DNA of 64,000 bases, taken from positions 372,001 to 436,000 of the forward strand of contig NZ_AHMM02000006.1 of assembly GCF_000243675.2 (NCBI RefSeq), read 5' to 3'. Shown here one piece after another: positions 1 to 9,689 of the stretch. This DNA comes from Leptospira inadai serovar Lyme str. 10 (GTDB taxonomy: Bacteria; Spirochaetota; Leptospiria; Leptospirales; Leptospiraceae). Position numbers and translations under genes: made by a program. The notes beneath the pieces are model-generated. The model worked only from the letters and a program-made list of their open reading frames with translations, made no database searches and was not told the DNA's origin. Numbering within the stretch: position 1 is the first letter of the stretch; each line of letters begins with the position of its first letter.

Positions 1-120
1 GAAATTCTAGTTTACGGATAAGTGTTCTCCGTTATAATTGATCTAGAAAGGGCCAAAAGAGATAAACCCAGCCCATCCATATTATTTTTCGAGCCGACCC
101 CATTCGGTGGAGTATTTCCT

Positions 121-2901
121 ATGTCTAACGAAACTGCGACAACCGCGGAAACCAAGCCTGCCAGCGATTTGGACAAGCTTACCTCGCTCTTTAACGAGGA
201 GATTTACGTCCGCTCGGACGCCAACTCCATCCCTGCGTCCAAATTTAAAATCTACGACGATCTCATAGAGTCTTTCGGAGCTTCCGGAGTTACCGACGCT
301 GCAAAGGCGAAGCTAGAAGAGCATCTCGCAGAACATCCTGAAAGCATTTCCGCAAGGTATTTACTGGGAATTTTAGGACTCCAAAAGGGGAGCATTGATG
401 CCGCCTCTTATTTTAAGAATCTTTTAGATGCATTTAAGCAAGCCGGTAAATGGACGATCATCGAGCATATAACGGATAATATTCTAAAATATGGTGAGGA
501 TCGTTACGCACTCCGATTCAAAGCGGAAGCGTTGGAAAAACTCAAGAAAAATAAGGAATTAAAGCCGGTTTTAGAGAAGCTCGCCAAACAGGATCGGAAG
601 AATCCGGAAATCGCAAAAAAATACGGATTAGCCATTCTCGAAGAAAATCGGGAACGAGCCATTACCTATTTAAAGCAAGCCATCGAGACCTTTGCAAAGA
701 CCAAGGATTACGTTCAATTCGAGGAAATTTGGCCGATTTTCGTATCCAATAACTACGACGATATCCAATTCGTGGAAAAAATCGAAAGAATCCTGCTCGG
801 TCATAGGGAAAAAACCCGTCTGGCAGGATATTTATATCCGTTGGTCGATCCTCATAAAGCGGTAGAAGATTGGGATCGAGTGATCTATCTTTTGAAGAAG
901 ATTTTGGATCACGAGCCCGTTTCCAATAAGGCACGTAACGAGTTGATTCGTGTTTATAAACTGAAATATGCCAACCACAGCCTTTTAGAAGACTTCCTCA
1001 AGATGTCCGAATTGGGAAATAACAGAAAGCCGGTTAAGGTTTGTATTTCCAATTTCGAAAGAAACATCGTTTTTGATACGGATAATTACGTACTACATAG
1101 AAACTGGGGAGTCGGTAAAATCGTTTCGATTTCTCCGAATGGCGATTCGATTTTTGTCGATTTCAAGGACAAAAAGAACCATAAGCTTTCCATTCAAATG
1201 GCGATCACCAGCCTTAAACCTCTAAAGGTGGATCATATTTGGGTGAAATTCTACGAGAACAAGGAATCGGTAGTCGAGTTATTCGAAAAAGATATTCCCA
1301 GCTTCTTTAAGGAATTATTAACTTCTTTCGACGGTCATATGTTGGTCGCAGAGATCAAAAACGAAGTGGTCGGCAAATTCCTACCCGTGGCGGAATGGTC
1401 CAAATGGTGGAACAAGGCCAAGAATATCATCAAGAAGGAACCGAAATTAGGCTTCAATCCTAAGAAAAAGGACGAACTCTGGTATCGTGAAAAGCCGATT
1501 ACCTTTGCGGAAGAACTCACCGAAAAATTCAGCGCTACTTCCGACCTATCAAAAAAATTGGATATTGCAATCGAGGCTCTTCGAAATAAAGAAGAAGCGG
1601 AAGGAGCGATCGATACTTTCGCGCATCATTATTACGAGGAAGAGGAATCCAACGAACCGTTCCGTAGGATCGTCGCGTTTTTATATTTAGAGGAAGTCGC
1701 TTCCACGATGGAAGGTGAGGATGGAACTCCTTACGATTTCCAGCGTCATCAGAAGGAAGACCAAGTCGCTCAACTGATTAAAACTCTTACTAGAGAAGAG
1801 CTTTTGGAGATTTCTTCCCGAATCACCAACCTAGATATCAAGAAATCTTTCGTGGATCTCGTGAAGAAATTCCATAAGGATTGGGTGAACGTTCTTGTCG
1901 GATTGCTTTTCGAGGTCCCGGTTAAGAACAATAAATACGTCGTTTCCGTGCTGGAAGACGATAAAAAATTCGCCGAACTGAACTTATTCATCGAAACGGC
2001 AGCGAGCCGCGCGAAAGAAAATCCGGAAGTGTTCCTTTGGGTGGCAAAATCCATTCTGTGGCGGACTTGGGATGAGGAATGGATGAATGTCTCCCGTCAG
2101 GATTTGATCTTGAGAGTTCTCCGTCTTCTAAAGCCTCTGAATAAAATCGAGGAAAAAGGAACCAAGCTCAAGAACACCTGTCATGAAATTCTTTTCGGAA
2201 ACGAATCGGCAGTGATTACCGAAGCGATTCAAAACGGGGACTCGGAATACATCCGTAAAGTATATGCGTTGTATCGGGAGGTTCCGTATATCGAGGAAAC
2301 CGATAAAGATAAATTGATGAGTTTGATTCAATCTCTGAAACCCGATTTGGTTTGGGAAGAAGAGGAAGAAGACGATGAGGAAGACGACGTTCTTTCCCAT
2401 ATTCCGGAAAATGCGGTGCTTGTCACTCGCTGGGCGTTGAATCAGAAAAAAGCCGATTTTGAACATCTCGTAAACGTGGAAATGTTGGAAAACTCCAGAG
2501 ATATCGGGGAAGCTCAGGAACGAGGTGACTTGCGCGAGAACGCGGAATACAAGGCCGCTATGGAGCGTCAGGTTCAGCTACAGGCACAAATCAAAAAGTT
2601 GGAATCGGAATTGAAAACCGCAGTCGTATTGGATCTTTCCAATGTGAAAACGGATAGAATCAATATCGGAACTACGGTTAAACTTAAGAACGAGTCGACC
2701 GGTGAAAACCAAACTTATTCCATCTTAGGAGCTTGGGACGCGGATACCGAAAAGAATATCATTTCTTATCAATCTCCTTTGGCTAAATCCTTATTAGGTA
2801 AACGAGTAGGTGATACTGCGGCGCTGAATCTAGGCGGTGCGGAAACGAAATTTAAGGTTTTGGATATCAACCGCTTCTCTCTACAGAATCAAGAAAGCTG
2901 A
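121..2901 (+). CDS. greA: GreA-family transcription elongation factor with ~760-residue N-terminal extension
   Basis: GreA/GreB factors enter the RNA polymerase secondary channel and stimulate transcript cleavage in backtracked complexes. The last ~160 residues (about 765-926) are a full GreA: a coiled coil with the acidic tip GDLRENAEY near residue 802, then the FKBP-like C-terminal domain. Ordinary GreA is about 158 residues, so some 760 residues are extra. The extension is helical and TPR-like in its first third (a run near LAEHPESISARYLLG), then contains a small beta segment (NWGVGKIVSISPNGDSIFVDF) and an acidic linker just before GreA. I start at ATG 121, which follows GGTGGAG; the open frame continues upstream to 22 without a better start. 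It ends at a convergent terminator shared with the M23 peptidase gene. Family assignment is firm; the role of the extension is unknown. Confidence 0.93.
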   Translation: MSNETATTAETKPASDLDKLTSLFNEEIYVRSDANSIPASKFKIYDDLIESFGASGVTDAAKAKLEEHLAEHPESISARYLLGILGLQKGSIDAASYFKNLLDAFKQAGKWTIIEHITDNILKYGEDRYALRFKAEALEKLKKNKELKPVLEKLAKQDRKNPEIAKKYGLAILEENRERAITYLKQAIETFAKTKDYVQFEEIWPIFVSNNYDDIQFVEKIERILLGHREKTRLAGYLYPLVDPHKAVEDWDRVIYLLKKILDHEPVSNKARNELIRVYKLKYANHSLLEDFLKMSELGNNRKPVKVCISNFERNIVFDTDNYVLHRNWGVGKIVSISPNGDSIFVDFKDKKNHKLSIQMAITSLKPLKVDHIWVKFYENKESVVELFEKDIPSFFKELLTSFDGHMLVAEIKNEVVGKFLPVAEWSKWWNKAKNIIKKEPKLGFNPKKKDELWYREKPITFAEELTEKFSATSDLSKKLDIAIEALRNKEEAEGAIDTFAHHYYEEEESNEPFRRIVAFLYLEEVASTMEGEDGTPYDFQRHQKEDQVAQLIKTLTREELLEISSRITNLDIKKSFVDLVKKFHKDWVNVLVGLLFEVPVKNNKYVVSVLEDDKKFAELNLFIETAASRAKENPEVFLWVAKSILWRTWDEEWMNVSRQDLILRVLRLLKPLNKIEEKGTKLKNTCHEILFGNESAVITEAIQNGDSEYIRKVYALYREVPYIEETDKDKLMSLIQSLKPDLVWEEEEEDDEEDDVLSHIPENAVLVTRWALNQKKADFEHLVNVEMLENSRDIGEAQERGDLRENAEYKAAMERQVQLQAQIKKLESELKTAVVLDLSNVKTDRINIGTTVKLKNESTGENQTYSILGAWDADTEKNIISYQSPLAKSLLGKRVGDTAALNLGGAETKFKVLDINRFSLQNQES

Positions 2902-2927
2902 ATAGACCCGCTAAGGTCTGAACTTGG

Positions 2928-2957
2928 AAAAAGGGGCCGTTCATGGTCCCTTTTTTT
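2928..2957. terminator. Bidirectional intrinsic terminator between convergent genes
   Basis: An AAAAAGGGGCC arm pairs with GGTCCCTTTTT around a short loop (one G-T wobble). There is an A-run on one side and a T-run on the other, so it can work for both greA (plus) and the M23 gene (minus). Confidence 0.8.
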
Positions 2958-2968
2958 AGATACTTCGT

Positions 2969-4786
2969 TTATTCAATTTCAAATCGGATTAGGTCCGTAA
3001 ACCAATCCGAAACATTGCCCGATCGATCCTTGATTCTGATCTGAACGAGCAGTTTTTTTTTCCAACCGGATAGGGATTTGGGAATTTTCAGGATCAGCAT
3101 TTTTCGATCGGTATCGAATTCGCTCGGGTACGGTTCTCCCTCTACTAGTACTTCGGCTCCTCCCGCATACCCGGAACCTACGTCGCTTAATACATAGACT
3201 CGCTCCTCCCAATCCGGTTCTCTGGCGCTCGCAATTCTTCTATGTCTGGTGATTAGGTAGGGTTGAGTGATTGTGGGCTTGGCGTTGTCTTCCAGTACCG
3301 CTAAAATGCCTAGCTTCGAGAGATAGCTCACGGCACCTCTCTGCTTGAGAGCCGACCAGCGCTTAGTGCCCTTGTCATATAGATAGACGCTCTCTTTTCT
3401 TCCCAATCGAATCCCTTTCCAATCGAGTTCGGCCTCTCCCACCCAGGAAAGATCGGAGGACTCCAGTTCGTAAGCGCTTCCTTTCAAGATCAGTCCCTCC
3501 GGGAGAGGCGCGATTTCCATAGGTGCTTCTAACTTTTCAAAGAAAAGTTTTCCCGCACCGTACGTGGTCTTGACGGGAGTTTTTATTTTGAGATTTCCAT
3601 CTTTCGATGTGAATTCGGTTTTTGTCCCGGTCGTTTTTTGTTTTGTGGGCGGACTTACCACGATGGGGATCGATACTTGGGATCGATTCCCGGCATGGTC
3701 CGCCGCCTTTAACGTGATGAATAAATCGGTTCCGATCGGAAAGGAGTTTAAGGAAATACTAGGGTCCTTGGCTGGAAATAAATTATAGACATAAACGGCA
3801 GGATTTAAGGAAGACCGATTGGAATCGAAGATATCCTGGTGGGAACGCGCTTCTTCGTAACTCATTCCCTTAAACGATCGTTCATATAAAGGAATCTGCC
3901 CGTTATAAAGCCCGACAAAGAATAAATTATTCTTATTTCGAGAGGTCATCAGGTCGTATGCGCCTAGTCGAAACCGAACGCTTCCGTTCAGGGATAATTT
4001 CGTTTCCGGAGAGATTTCGAATATGCCGTTCCCTTTTTTTTGCAAAGGGAATCTAAGCTGCGTTCCGTTGTCCGAATCCACGTACAGCCAAAGCAATTCC
4101 GGGGGAGTCGTATCCTTTCCTCTCATGGGGAGAAACGGAAGCGGATTGAGAGTACCTCCCGGAAGATGCAGTTCGAAATGTAAATGACTGACACCCGTTC
4201 CGGATTCTCCCAATCTCGCGAATGCGTCTCCCTGGTTCGTTAGGAAACTAGGATTCGAAAACTTTACCTGGAATTCTCCTCCGCTTAAAAGAGCCAGGGC
4301 CTCCCTCAAAAGTTCCAGGTCCTTACGAACTCCGCTAAAATCCAATAAATGAGCGAATTTGGCCTTTAACGGAGAAGTGGAAGATTTCAGTACTAGATTG
4401 AGCCCGTATCCTTTCGCGGACTGACCGATCGAATCTACGTATCCTGAAAACGGAGCCGAAGCGGAAAGGCCGTTTGCATGAAAGGTTTTAAAATCGCAAC
4501 CCATGTGAAGATGGTGAACCCTGTATTCCGCGTACGAACCGGAAATCGGAGTTTCGAGTTCCATCGGAAACCGTAAATTGCCTAGATCGGCGAGCGTTTC
4601 CGGCGAGAGTTCCTGCCAAATCGGTGGAGTCAGGGCCGGCGCTTTCTTCGGGGCCGGAGTTAACGAGGAAATTTTAGGCGCGGTTTCCACACCGAAAGAA
4701 GCGCGCAAGGGTGAGAGCAGCGTTCCCAAAACGAAAAGAAAGAAAACGAGATCCGCGCTTGGAAATAAACGAAAGGTTCTCCCCAT
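2969..4786 (-). CDS. M23 (LytM/LysM-type) family zinc metallopeptidase, secreted
   Basis: M23 peptidases cut peptide cross-bridges in peptidoglycan or act as envelope regulators. The protein is 605 residues. Residues 1-30 form a signal sequence with a hydrophobic core. The M23 domain lies at about 75-220: the first metal ligands are in HMGCD (H94, D98), the second histidine motif is SHLHFELH near residue 197, and the conserved GYVDSIG strand lies between. All four expected ligands are visible, so activity is plausible. The remaining ~380 residues are beta-rich, with Ig-like phrases such as LKAADHAGNRSQVSIPI and a second similar stretch near the C-terminus, probably adhesive or structural. It is divergent from the LptE-like gene with about 90 bp between the starts. 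Confidence 0.88.
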   Translation of the reverse strand: MGRTFRLFPSADLVFFLFVLGTLLSPLRASFGVETAPKISSLTPAPKKAPALTPPIWQELSPETLADLGNLRFPMELETPISGSYAEYRVHHLHMGCDFKTFHANGLSASAPFSGYVDSIGQSAKGYGLNLVLKSSTSPLKAKFAHLLDFSGVRKDLELLREALALLSGGEFQVKFSNPSFLTNQGDAFARLGESGTGVSHLHFELHLPGGTLNPLPFLPMRGKDTTPPELLWLYVDSDNGTQLRFPLQKKGNGIFEISPETKLSLNGSVRFRLGAYDLMTSRNKNNLFFVGLYNGQIPLYERSFKGMSYEEARSHQDIFDSNRSSLNPAVYVYNLFPAKDPSISLNSFPIGTDLFITLKAADHAGNRSQVSIPIVVSPPTKQKTTGTKTEFTSKDGNLKIKTPVKTTYGAGKLFFEKLEAPMEIAPLPEGLILKGSAYELESSDLSWVGEAELDWKGIRLGRKESVYLYDKGTKRWSALKQRGAVSYLSKLGILAVLEDNAKPTITQPYLITRHRRIASAREPDWEERVYVLSDVGSGYAGGAEVLVEGEPYPSEFDTDRKMLILKIPKSLSGWKKKLLVQIRIKDRSGNVSDWFTDLIRFEIE

Positions 4787-4876
4787 GTGCGAATTCAGCG
4801 ATCGTTCGGCCGAAATGTAAAGCAGGAATCATGGAATTTCCTTGCAGCGGAAAGGGAAACCGTCAGCCTGAAAGAT

Positions 4877-5431
4877 ATGCGTCTTCTTTTGCTGGTCCCG
4901 ATCTTCGGGATCGTTTTGAATGGTTGTGCTTACTTTGCCCGAGAGCCGGGAAACCCTCCGAAAATAAACGGCATTCCGATTCCGGATTCCCAGAGGACGG
5001 TTTATGTTCAGAATTTCAGAAACAATTCGTACGGGATCGGATTGCATACGCAACTTTCCGACTTAGTAAAACAGGAAATCAATAATCGCGGACGGTTCAT
5101 CCAAACGCGGGAAAAATCCCTCGCCGCATACCGAATTTACGGAGAAATTTCCCACTACCAACAAGTTGGCGCCTTGCTGGACCAAGGCGGTCAATTACTC
5201 AGCCGCGAAATGTTAATTATTTGCAAGGTAGAACTTCAAAAGGCTGGTGGAGAACGAATCCCTTTGGAGAGGTCCGAAATTCCTGCGAGGGTTATTTATT
5301 CCGACCAAGTCGGCTATATCGAAACGGAGGCGCAGGCCCAAACTAGAGCTTTGCGCATTCTCTCCGTCCGAATTTCCGAAGAATTAGAAAGGGCTTGGTA
5401 CTATTCGATTTCGGGAAAGATTGATGAGTGA
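4877..5431 (+). CDS. LptE-like LPS-assembly lipoprotein (putative)
   Basis: LptE is the outer-membrane lipoprotein that plugs and supports LptD during LPS insertion. I use the internal ATG at 4877, because MRLLLLVPIFGIVLNGC is a textbook lipoprotein signal ending in lipobox Cys17; the frame is open 90 bp further upstream. The mature protein (~168 residues) has the LptE/DUF4136 look: TVYVQNFRNNSYGIGL, then LSDLVKQEINNRGRF, then a beta strand with AYRIYGEISHYQQ. Size and order fit LptE. Sequence conservation in this family is low, so the family call is moderately certain and the LPS role is inferred. Confidence 0.65.
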   Translation: MRLLLLVPIFGIVLNGCAYFAREPGNPPKINGIPIPDSQRTVYVQNFRNNSYGIGLHTQLSDLVKQEINNRGRFIQTREKSLAAYRIYGEISHYQQVGALLDQGGQLLSREMLIICKVELQKAGGERIPLERSEIPARVIYSDQVGYIETEAQAQTRALRILSVRISEELERAWYYSISGKIDE

Positions 5432-5547
5432 TTGCTCGGGAATCTTCCGGAAAACCGTTTTCCGAAACTTGCGGAGAGGAAGGTATTTTTCTTTCTTTGT
5501 TCAACAATTCGGACGGAAGGCCTGCGCCCTTGATTTTTAGATTGCCC

Positions 5548-5560
5548 GATATTCGATATC
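5548..5560. promoter_or_regulatory. 13-bp palindrome upstream of the Fur-family gene
   Basis: GATAT-TCG-ATATC is a perfect inverted repeat about 86 bp upstream of the regulator's ATG. It could be an operator for autoregulation, but it does not match the classical Fur box. No clear -35/-10 pair was found around it. Confidence 0.3.
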
Positions 5561-5645
5561 TGATCTAATACGGGTAAGAATCGGGAGTGACTCGCATTTC
5601 CGAGCCCAAGAAATGAACTGTTAGATAAACATGATCCGATAAAAG

Positions 5646-6134
5646 ATGAATAAGGATAAGGAAGCCGAAATTCTTAAGACAGTAGACGAATCCGTCCGCA
5701 TGGAGATGAAAACCTTTTCGGATTATCTCCAAAAGAAAGGATTAAAAATCACCAACCAGCGGATGTTGGTAGCAGAGAGAATTTTCTCTCTACACAACCA
5801 TTTTACCGCAGAAAGCCTTCTGGAAGAATTCAAGGACCAGAGAGATAAGATTTCGAAGGCGACCATCTATCGGATTTTGTCGATTATGGTGGAAGCGAAG
5901 CTTCTCCAAGAGCATAATTTCGGTCAGGATTATAAGTACTACGAACATATCATCGGTCACACTCATCACGATCATATTATTTGCGTAGATTGTGGTCGAA
6001 TCGTCGAATTTGTGGACGAACGAATCGAACAGCTCCAGGAGCAGGCCGCTCTCGGGAACGGTTTCAAAATCACCGGACACAGCTTGAATATCTACGGAAG
6101 CTGCCTAGATCCTAATTGCCCTCGGAAGAAATGA
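5646..6134 (+). CDS. Fur-family metalloregulator (Fur/PerR/Zur type)
   Basis: This is a 162-residue DNA-binding metal sensor. The N-terminal winged helix includes [17 protein letters not shown] and the recognition helix region [14 protein letters not shown]. The dimerisation and metal domain has the histidine-rich [13 protein letters not shown] and a second cysteine pair in CLDPNC, so the structural zinc CxxC...CxxxxC set is complete. Which subtype this is (iron Fur, peroxide PerR or zinc Zur) cannot be settled from sequence; Leptospira usually encodes several paralogues. The stop overlaps the ATG of tgt (ATGA), so the two are translationally coupled. This pairing does not itself reveal a target regulon. 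Confidence 0.9.
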   Translation: MNKDKEAEILKTVDESVRMEMKTFSDYLQKKGLKITNQRMLVAERIFSLHNHFTAESLLEEFKDQRDKISKATIYRILSIMVEAKLLQEHNFGQDYKYYEHIIGHTHHDHIICVDCGRIVEFVDERIEQLQEQAALGNGFKITGHSLNIYGSCLDPNCPRKK

Positions 6135-7255
6135 TCTTTCGAGAAGAAACTCGAGACCCACATTCCTTCGCTCGCACCGGGACTCTTGCCTTAAACGGAG
6201 TAGAGATTCCGACTCCCGTATTCATGCCAGTGGGAACGAGAGGAGCGATTAAATCCCTGGATTCGGACGATATCGACGAATTAGGATTCGAGCTGATCCT
6301 CGGAAATACGTACCACTTGTATTTACGGCCGGGGACGGAGGTTCTCCAAAGCTTCGGAGGACTCAAGAATTTCATATCGTATAAGAAAGCCTTACTGACC
6401 GATAGTGGGGGCTTTCAAGTTTTTAGTTTAAATTCCCTTTTTAAATTCCAGGCGGACGGAGTCGGCTTTCGTTCCCATATAGACGGTAGTTCCCATTTCT
6501 TCACTCCCGAGAAGGTCGTGGATATTCAGCGGATGATAGGTTCCGACATTATGATGGTGTTAGACGATTGCCCTCCCGGAGATGCAAGTGCTGCTCGGAT
6601 CAAAGAATCCTTGGACCGAACCCATCGTTGGGCGGAAATGGCAGTTCGTTATTGGGAAAAGGATAAAAACGGACAGCATTTGTTCGGAATCGTCCAAGGC
6701 GGTACCAACGTGGAGCTCCGCTTGGAAAGTCTGTCCTACGTAAACGGGCTTCCCTTCTCGGGAATCGCACTCGGTGGTCTTTCCGTGGGGGAACCTCGAC
6801 CCGATTTCATTCGAACTTTGGAAGCAGTCGCTCCCCATTCGGATCGAAATCGACCTCTTTATCTCATGGGAGTCGGTACTGTACCGGATATTTTGGATGG
6901 AGTCAGGAACGGAGTCGATATGTTCGATTGTGTTCTCCCCACACGCAATGCGAGAAATGGACAAGTATTCACTTCGAAGGGAAAAATTAACTTGAGAAAT
7001 GAGAAGTGGAAGTTTTCCGACGAGCCTCTTGATTCGGAATGCGAATGTCGAGTCTGTAAGAGATACAGTGTCGGATATCTTCGACACCTTCACCATGTAA
7101 AAGAACTGACCGCTTTCTCCCTGAGTACGTTCCATAATCTGAGTTTTATGAAGAAGTTTATGTTCGAGCTTCGGCGATCCATTAAAGAAGGAAAATTTGA
7201 TCAGTTTTCCGCTAAATGGAAAAATTTGTATGAAAGACCGGAAATTTCTCGTTGA
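6131..7255 (+). CDS. tgt: Queuine tRNA-ribosyltransferase (tRNA-guanine transglycosylase)
   Basis: Tgt exchanges the wobble guanine of GUN anticodons for preQ1, a step of queuosine synthesis. The TIM-barrel landmarks are present: the catalytic [10 protein letters not shown], the DDCPPGDAS substrate region, [19 protein letters not shown], a second-Asp region [12 protein letters not shown], and the C-terminal zinc site [17 protein letters not shown] with its following His. The start is taken at ATG 6131, overlapping the Fur-family stop by ATGA, although an upstream in-frame start exists at 6116. Length (374 residues) matches the bacterial family. Confidence 0.96.
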   Translation: MIFREETRDPHSFARTGTLALNGVEIPTPVFMPVGTRGAIKSLDSDDIDELGFELILGNTYHLYLRPGTEVLQSFGGLKNFISYKKALLTDSGGFQVFSLNSLFKFQADGVGFRSHIDGSSHFFTPEKVVDIQRMIGSDIMMVLDDCPPGDASAARIKESLDRTHRWAEMAVRYWEKDKNGQHLFGIVQGGTNVELRLESLSYVNGLPFSGIALGGLSVGEPRPDFIRTLEAVAPHSDRNRPLYLMGVGTVPDILDGVRNGVDMFDCVLPTRNARNGQVFTSKGKINLRNEKWKFSDEPLDSECECRVCKRYSVGYLRHLHHVKELTAFSLSTFHNLSFMKKFMFELRRSIKEGKFDQFSAKWKNLYERPEISR

Positions 7256-7324
7256 CTATATAGAGTTTGGCCCCCCTATAGTAGGTTGGTTCAAAAAGAG
7301 ATAATAAGGAGTTGCTGATTTTTT

Positions 7325-7660
7325 ATGGAAATCACCAGAAGGGAAAGCGGTAACATCGTAATTCTGGACATTAATGGCGAAATCGATTTGTATAACGCCC
7401 CTGAAATAAAAGATGTCATCGCTAAGCTCATCGAAGAGCAGAAATATTATACAATCATCAACTTGGAAAAAGTCTCCTACATCGACTCATCCGGAATTGG
7501 CGCATTGATTTCCAGCCTCTCTAACCTAAAGAAATATCAGGGAGGATTAAAAATCATTAACGTCGCGGGGTCTGTGCGAAAGGTATTTGAGCTCACTAAG
7601 CTTACGTCCTTCTTCGAGATTTTTGATAATGAAGCTGACGCTGTCGGTGCTTTTAAATAA
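7325..7660 (+). CDS. STAS-domain anti-sigma factor antagonist
   Basis: This 111-residue protein is a single STAS domain of the SpoIIAA/RsbV type, which bind anti-sigma kinases when unphosphorylated. The phospho-acceptor serine lies in YIDSSGIGALIS (about residue 58) and the N-terminal GEIDLYNAPEIKD strand-helix is typical. No kinase or phosphatase partner lies nearby. AAGGAG lies 13 bases upstream of the ATG, a rather long spacing. A second STAS protein is encoded at 25177. Confidence 0.92.
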   Translation: MEITRRESGNIVILDINGEIDLYNAPEIKDVIAKLIEEQKYYTIINLEKVSYIDSSGIGALISSLSNLKKYQGGLKIINVAGSVRKVFELTKLTSFFEIFDNEADAVGAFK

Positions 7661-7701
7661 GCTACGATAGAGAAAACCGATTCCAGGCTGGTGCAAAACA
7701 A

Positions 7702-9537
7702 ATGAAATCCTTTCGAGCTACATCTTTCCGATTCCTACTAATACTAGGAATCCTCGGCGTTTTGGTCGCTTGCGGTGCCGAGCTCCCCGTTAGAGAGCTT
7801 GCAGAAGCAAAATCGGCAATCACTAGGGCCAAGGAATCCGGTGCGGAAAAATATGCGCCTGGTGAATACGAGGAGGCCCGCAAAAGCCTTTTTATGGCTC
7901 ACGAAAAGGCCTCTAACGAGGACTTAGGCGAAACGAAGAAAAGTGCAGTGTATGCCAGAGCGAAGGCGTTAGATGCGCAGGAGAAATCATTTCCATCGTT
8001 AACCGAAGAATCCAAAAAGCAAGCTACGGCTGCGATCGACGAGGCTGAGGAAGCTTTCTCGTCGCAACTCGCCGCAGAACCTTACACGAATGCGGTGGAA
8101 CTTCGTAAAGAAGGCGATACCCTTCGCGATAATGCGGACCGGGCCTTAGAATCCTATCCGAAAGAATCCGGAGACGACGCTAAATTAAAGACTCGTTTAG
8201 CCGCGTTCGAGCAGTATGAGCAAAGCAATAAGAAGTATCTGGATTCTAAAAAATCCGCCCAGGATGCGAAAGCATTAGCTCTTTCTCAAAAGCAACAGCT
8301 GATCGACTCCCTATCCGATATCGAAAAAAATCTGGACGATGCGGATCGCTATGCCGGTGGCCAAGATCCCGAAGTGGGACAAACCAGACAACGATTGAAT
8401 GCCACTAAGTCGAAAATCGACGAAGGCAAGATTAAAGAAGGATATTCCGAAGTAGAAGACATTCGTAAAAAGTCGAATGAATTGGTAGCGAGGAATATCC
8501 AATCCTATGCCGCCAAGAAAAAGGAAGAAGCCAAGGATAGTATCGCAAAGGCGAAAGATAAACTTGCCGGAATCGATCAAACGAAAGTTACTTCCAGCAA
8601 GGATATCCAAACTTCTTACCAAAGAGCCGACGAAAATTTAAAGGCGGCCGATGAATCCTTAGCGGCCGCGGAAGATTTCTTTTCTTCGGAAAAATACGAA
8701 GATTCGATCAGCCGTTCCGAGGAAGCGATTCGACTTTCTAGAATCGTCGTGGACCAGTCCGATGATATTGCAGAGCGAATTAAATCCGGCGCTTCCGTTG
8801 CCGGACGCACCGGAACCGGGGAAGAAGATAGAAATGCGACAGTCGACGGAACCGAAGGTAAAACGACACATACGAAAACCAAAACGACCGGTACGAGTGG
8901 AAGGGCGTCGGTAGGTTCCGGGGAACTTCCGGAAGGATGGAAGAGGTATGTGGTTCGGAAACGAGTTCCTGCAGATTGCCTCTGGAGAATCGCCTCATAC
9001 AAGCAGCATTATGGTACCGGACGACTCTGGAAAAGAATTTATGATGCAAATAAAGGAAAGATCAAGAATCCGAGCCTGATCTATCCTAAACAAGTGCTTT
9101 TGATTCCTCCGAGAAAAGGATCTACGAAATTCGATCCTAAGAAAGCTAAGAAAAAGCATTCCGGTAGTGACGAAGTGGAAGCCGTAACGGATGAAAAGAA
9201 AAAGCCCGACGCTAACACGACACCGAAACCGGATGCCGAAGAAGAGCATTCCGAGGAAGACCATTCTCAAAATCCTCAGCCTCAGGCGGAAGAGCAACAT
9301 TCTCCAGGGCAGCAACAAGCGCCTGCAGAGGATCAGCACGCTCCGGCTCCGGAGCACCAACAGGCACCATCCGAAGAGCAAGCTCCGTCAGAGCAGCATA
9401 ATCCTCCCGAACAACAAAGTGCTCCTTCGCAGGAAGGGCATCAACCTTCGGCTGGAGAAAGTGCAAATCCATCCAATGCGGAAGGACATACTCCATCTTC
9501 TAGCGGTGAAGAAAAGAAGCCTGATACGGGAAAATAG
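7702..9537 (+). CDS. LysM-domain lipoprotein with coiled-coil stalk and acidic Pro/Gln tail
   Basis: The signal peptide MKSFRATSFRFLLILGIL ends in lipobox LVACG, so this is probably a lipoprotein. Residues ~25-360 are long Ala/Glu/Lys-rich helices, a DUF4398-like opening (REEARKS-type repeats) continuing as a coiled coil. A LysM peptidoglycan-binding domain follows at about 415-475 (YVVRKRVPADCLWRIASYKQ ... PKQVLLIPP). The final ~130 residues are low-complexity Glu/Gln/His/Pro. This architecture suggests a periplasmic strut from membrane to peptidoglycan; no enzymatic domain is visible. A strong terminator follows. Confidence 0.85.
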   Translation: MKSFRATSFRFLLILGILGVLVACGAELPVRELAEAKSAITRAKESGAEKYAPGEYEEARKSLFMAHEKASNEDLGETKKSAVYARAKALDAQEKSFPSLTEESKKQATAAIDEAEEAFSSQLAAEPYTNAVELRKEGDTLRDNADRALESYPKESGDDAKLKTRLAAFEQYEQSNKKYLDSKKSAQDAKALALSQKQQLIDSLSDIEKNLDDADRYAGGQDPEVGQTRQRLNATKSKIDEGKIKEGYSEVEDIRKKSNELVARNIQSYAAKKKEEAKDSIAKAKDKLAGIDQTKVTSSKDIQTSYQRADENLKAADESLAAAEDFFSSEKYEDSISRSEEAIRLSRIVVDQSDDIAERIKSGASVAGRTGTGEEDRNATVDGTEGKTTHTKTKTTGTSGRASVGSGELPEGWKRYVVRKRVPADCLWRIASYKQHYGTGRLWKRIYDANKGKIKNPSLIYPKQVLLIPPRKGSTKFDPKKAKKKHSGSDEVEAVTDEKKKPDANTTPKPDAEEEHSEEDHSQNPQPQAEEQHSPGQQQAPAEDQHAPAPEHQQAPSEEQAPSEQHNPPEQQSAPSQEGHQPSAGESANPSNAEGHTPSSSGEEKKPDTGK

Positions 9538-9579
9538 TCCTAGGTTTTAGCAACTCCTATTTCGATTCCTTGGTGGAAT

Positions 9580-9615
9580 AGCCCGGCCAGTTATTGGATC
9601 CGGGCTTTTCTTTTT
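9580..9615 (+). terminator. Intrinsic terminator after the LysM lipoprotein gene
   Basis: AGCCCGG pairs perfectly with CCGGGCT across a 13-base loop and is followed by TTTCTTTTT. Confidence 0.85.
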
Positions 9616-9689
9616 CTAAGGGGAATCCCGAGGAATTCCGCTTGATCCCTTCCGCAAGCGGGTAAGACTTCTATTTAGATGGAGTCTCT

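Noticed and set aside
8995..9381. Minus-strand 128-residue ORF opposite the LysM gene
   Set aside because: Arises from the low-complexity Pro/Gln/Glu tail; it has no start context or recognisable domain.
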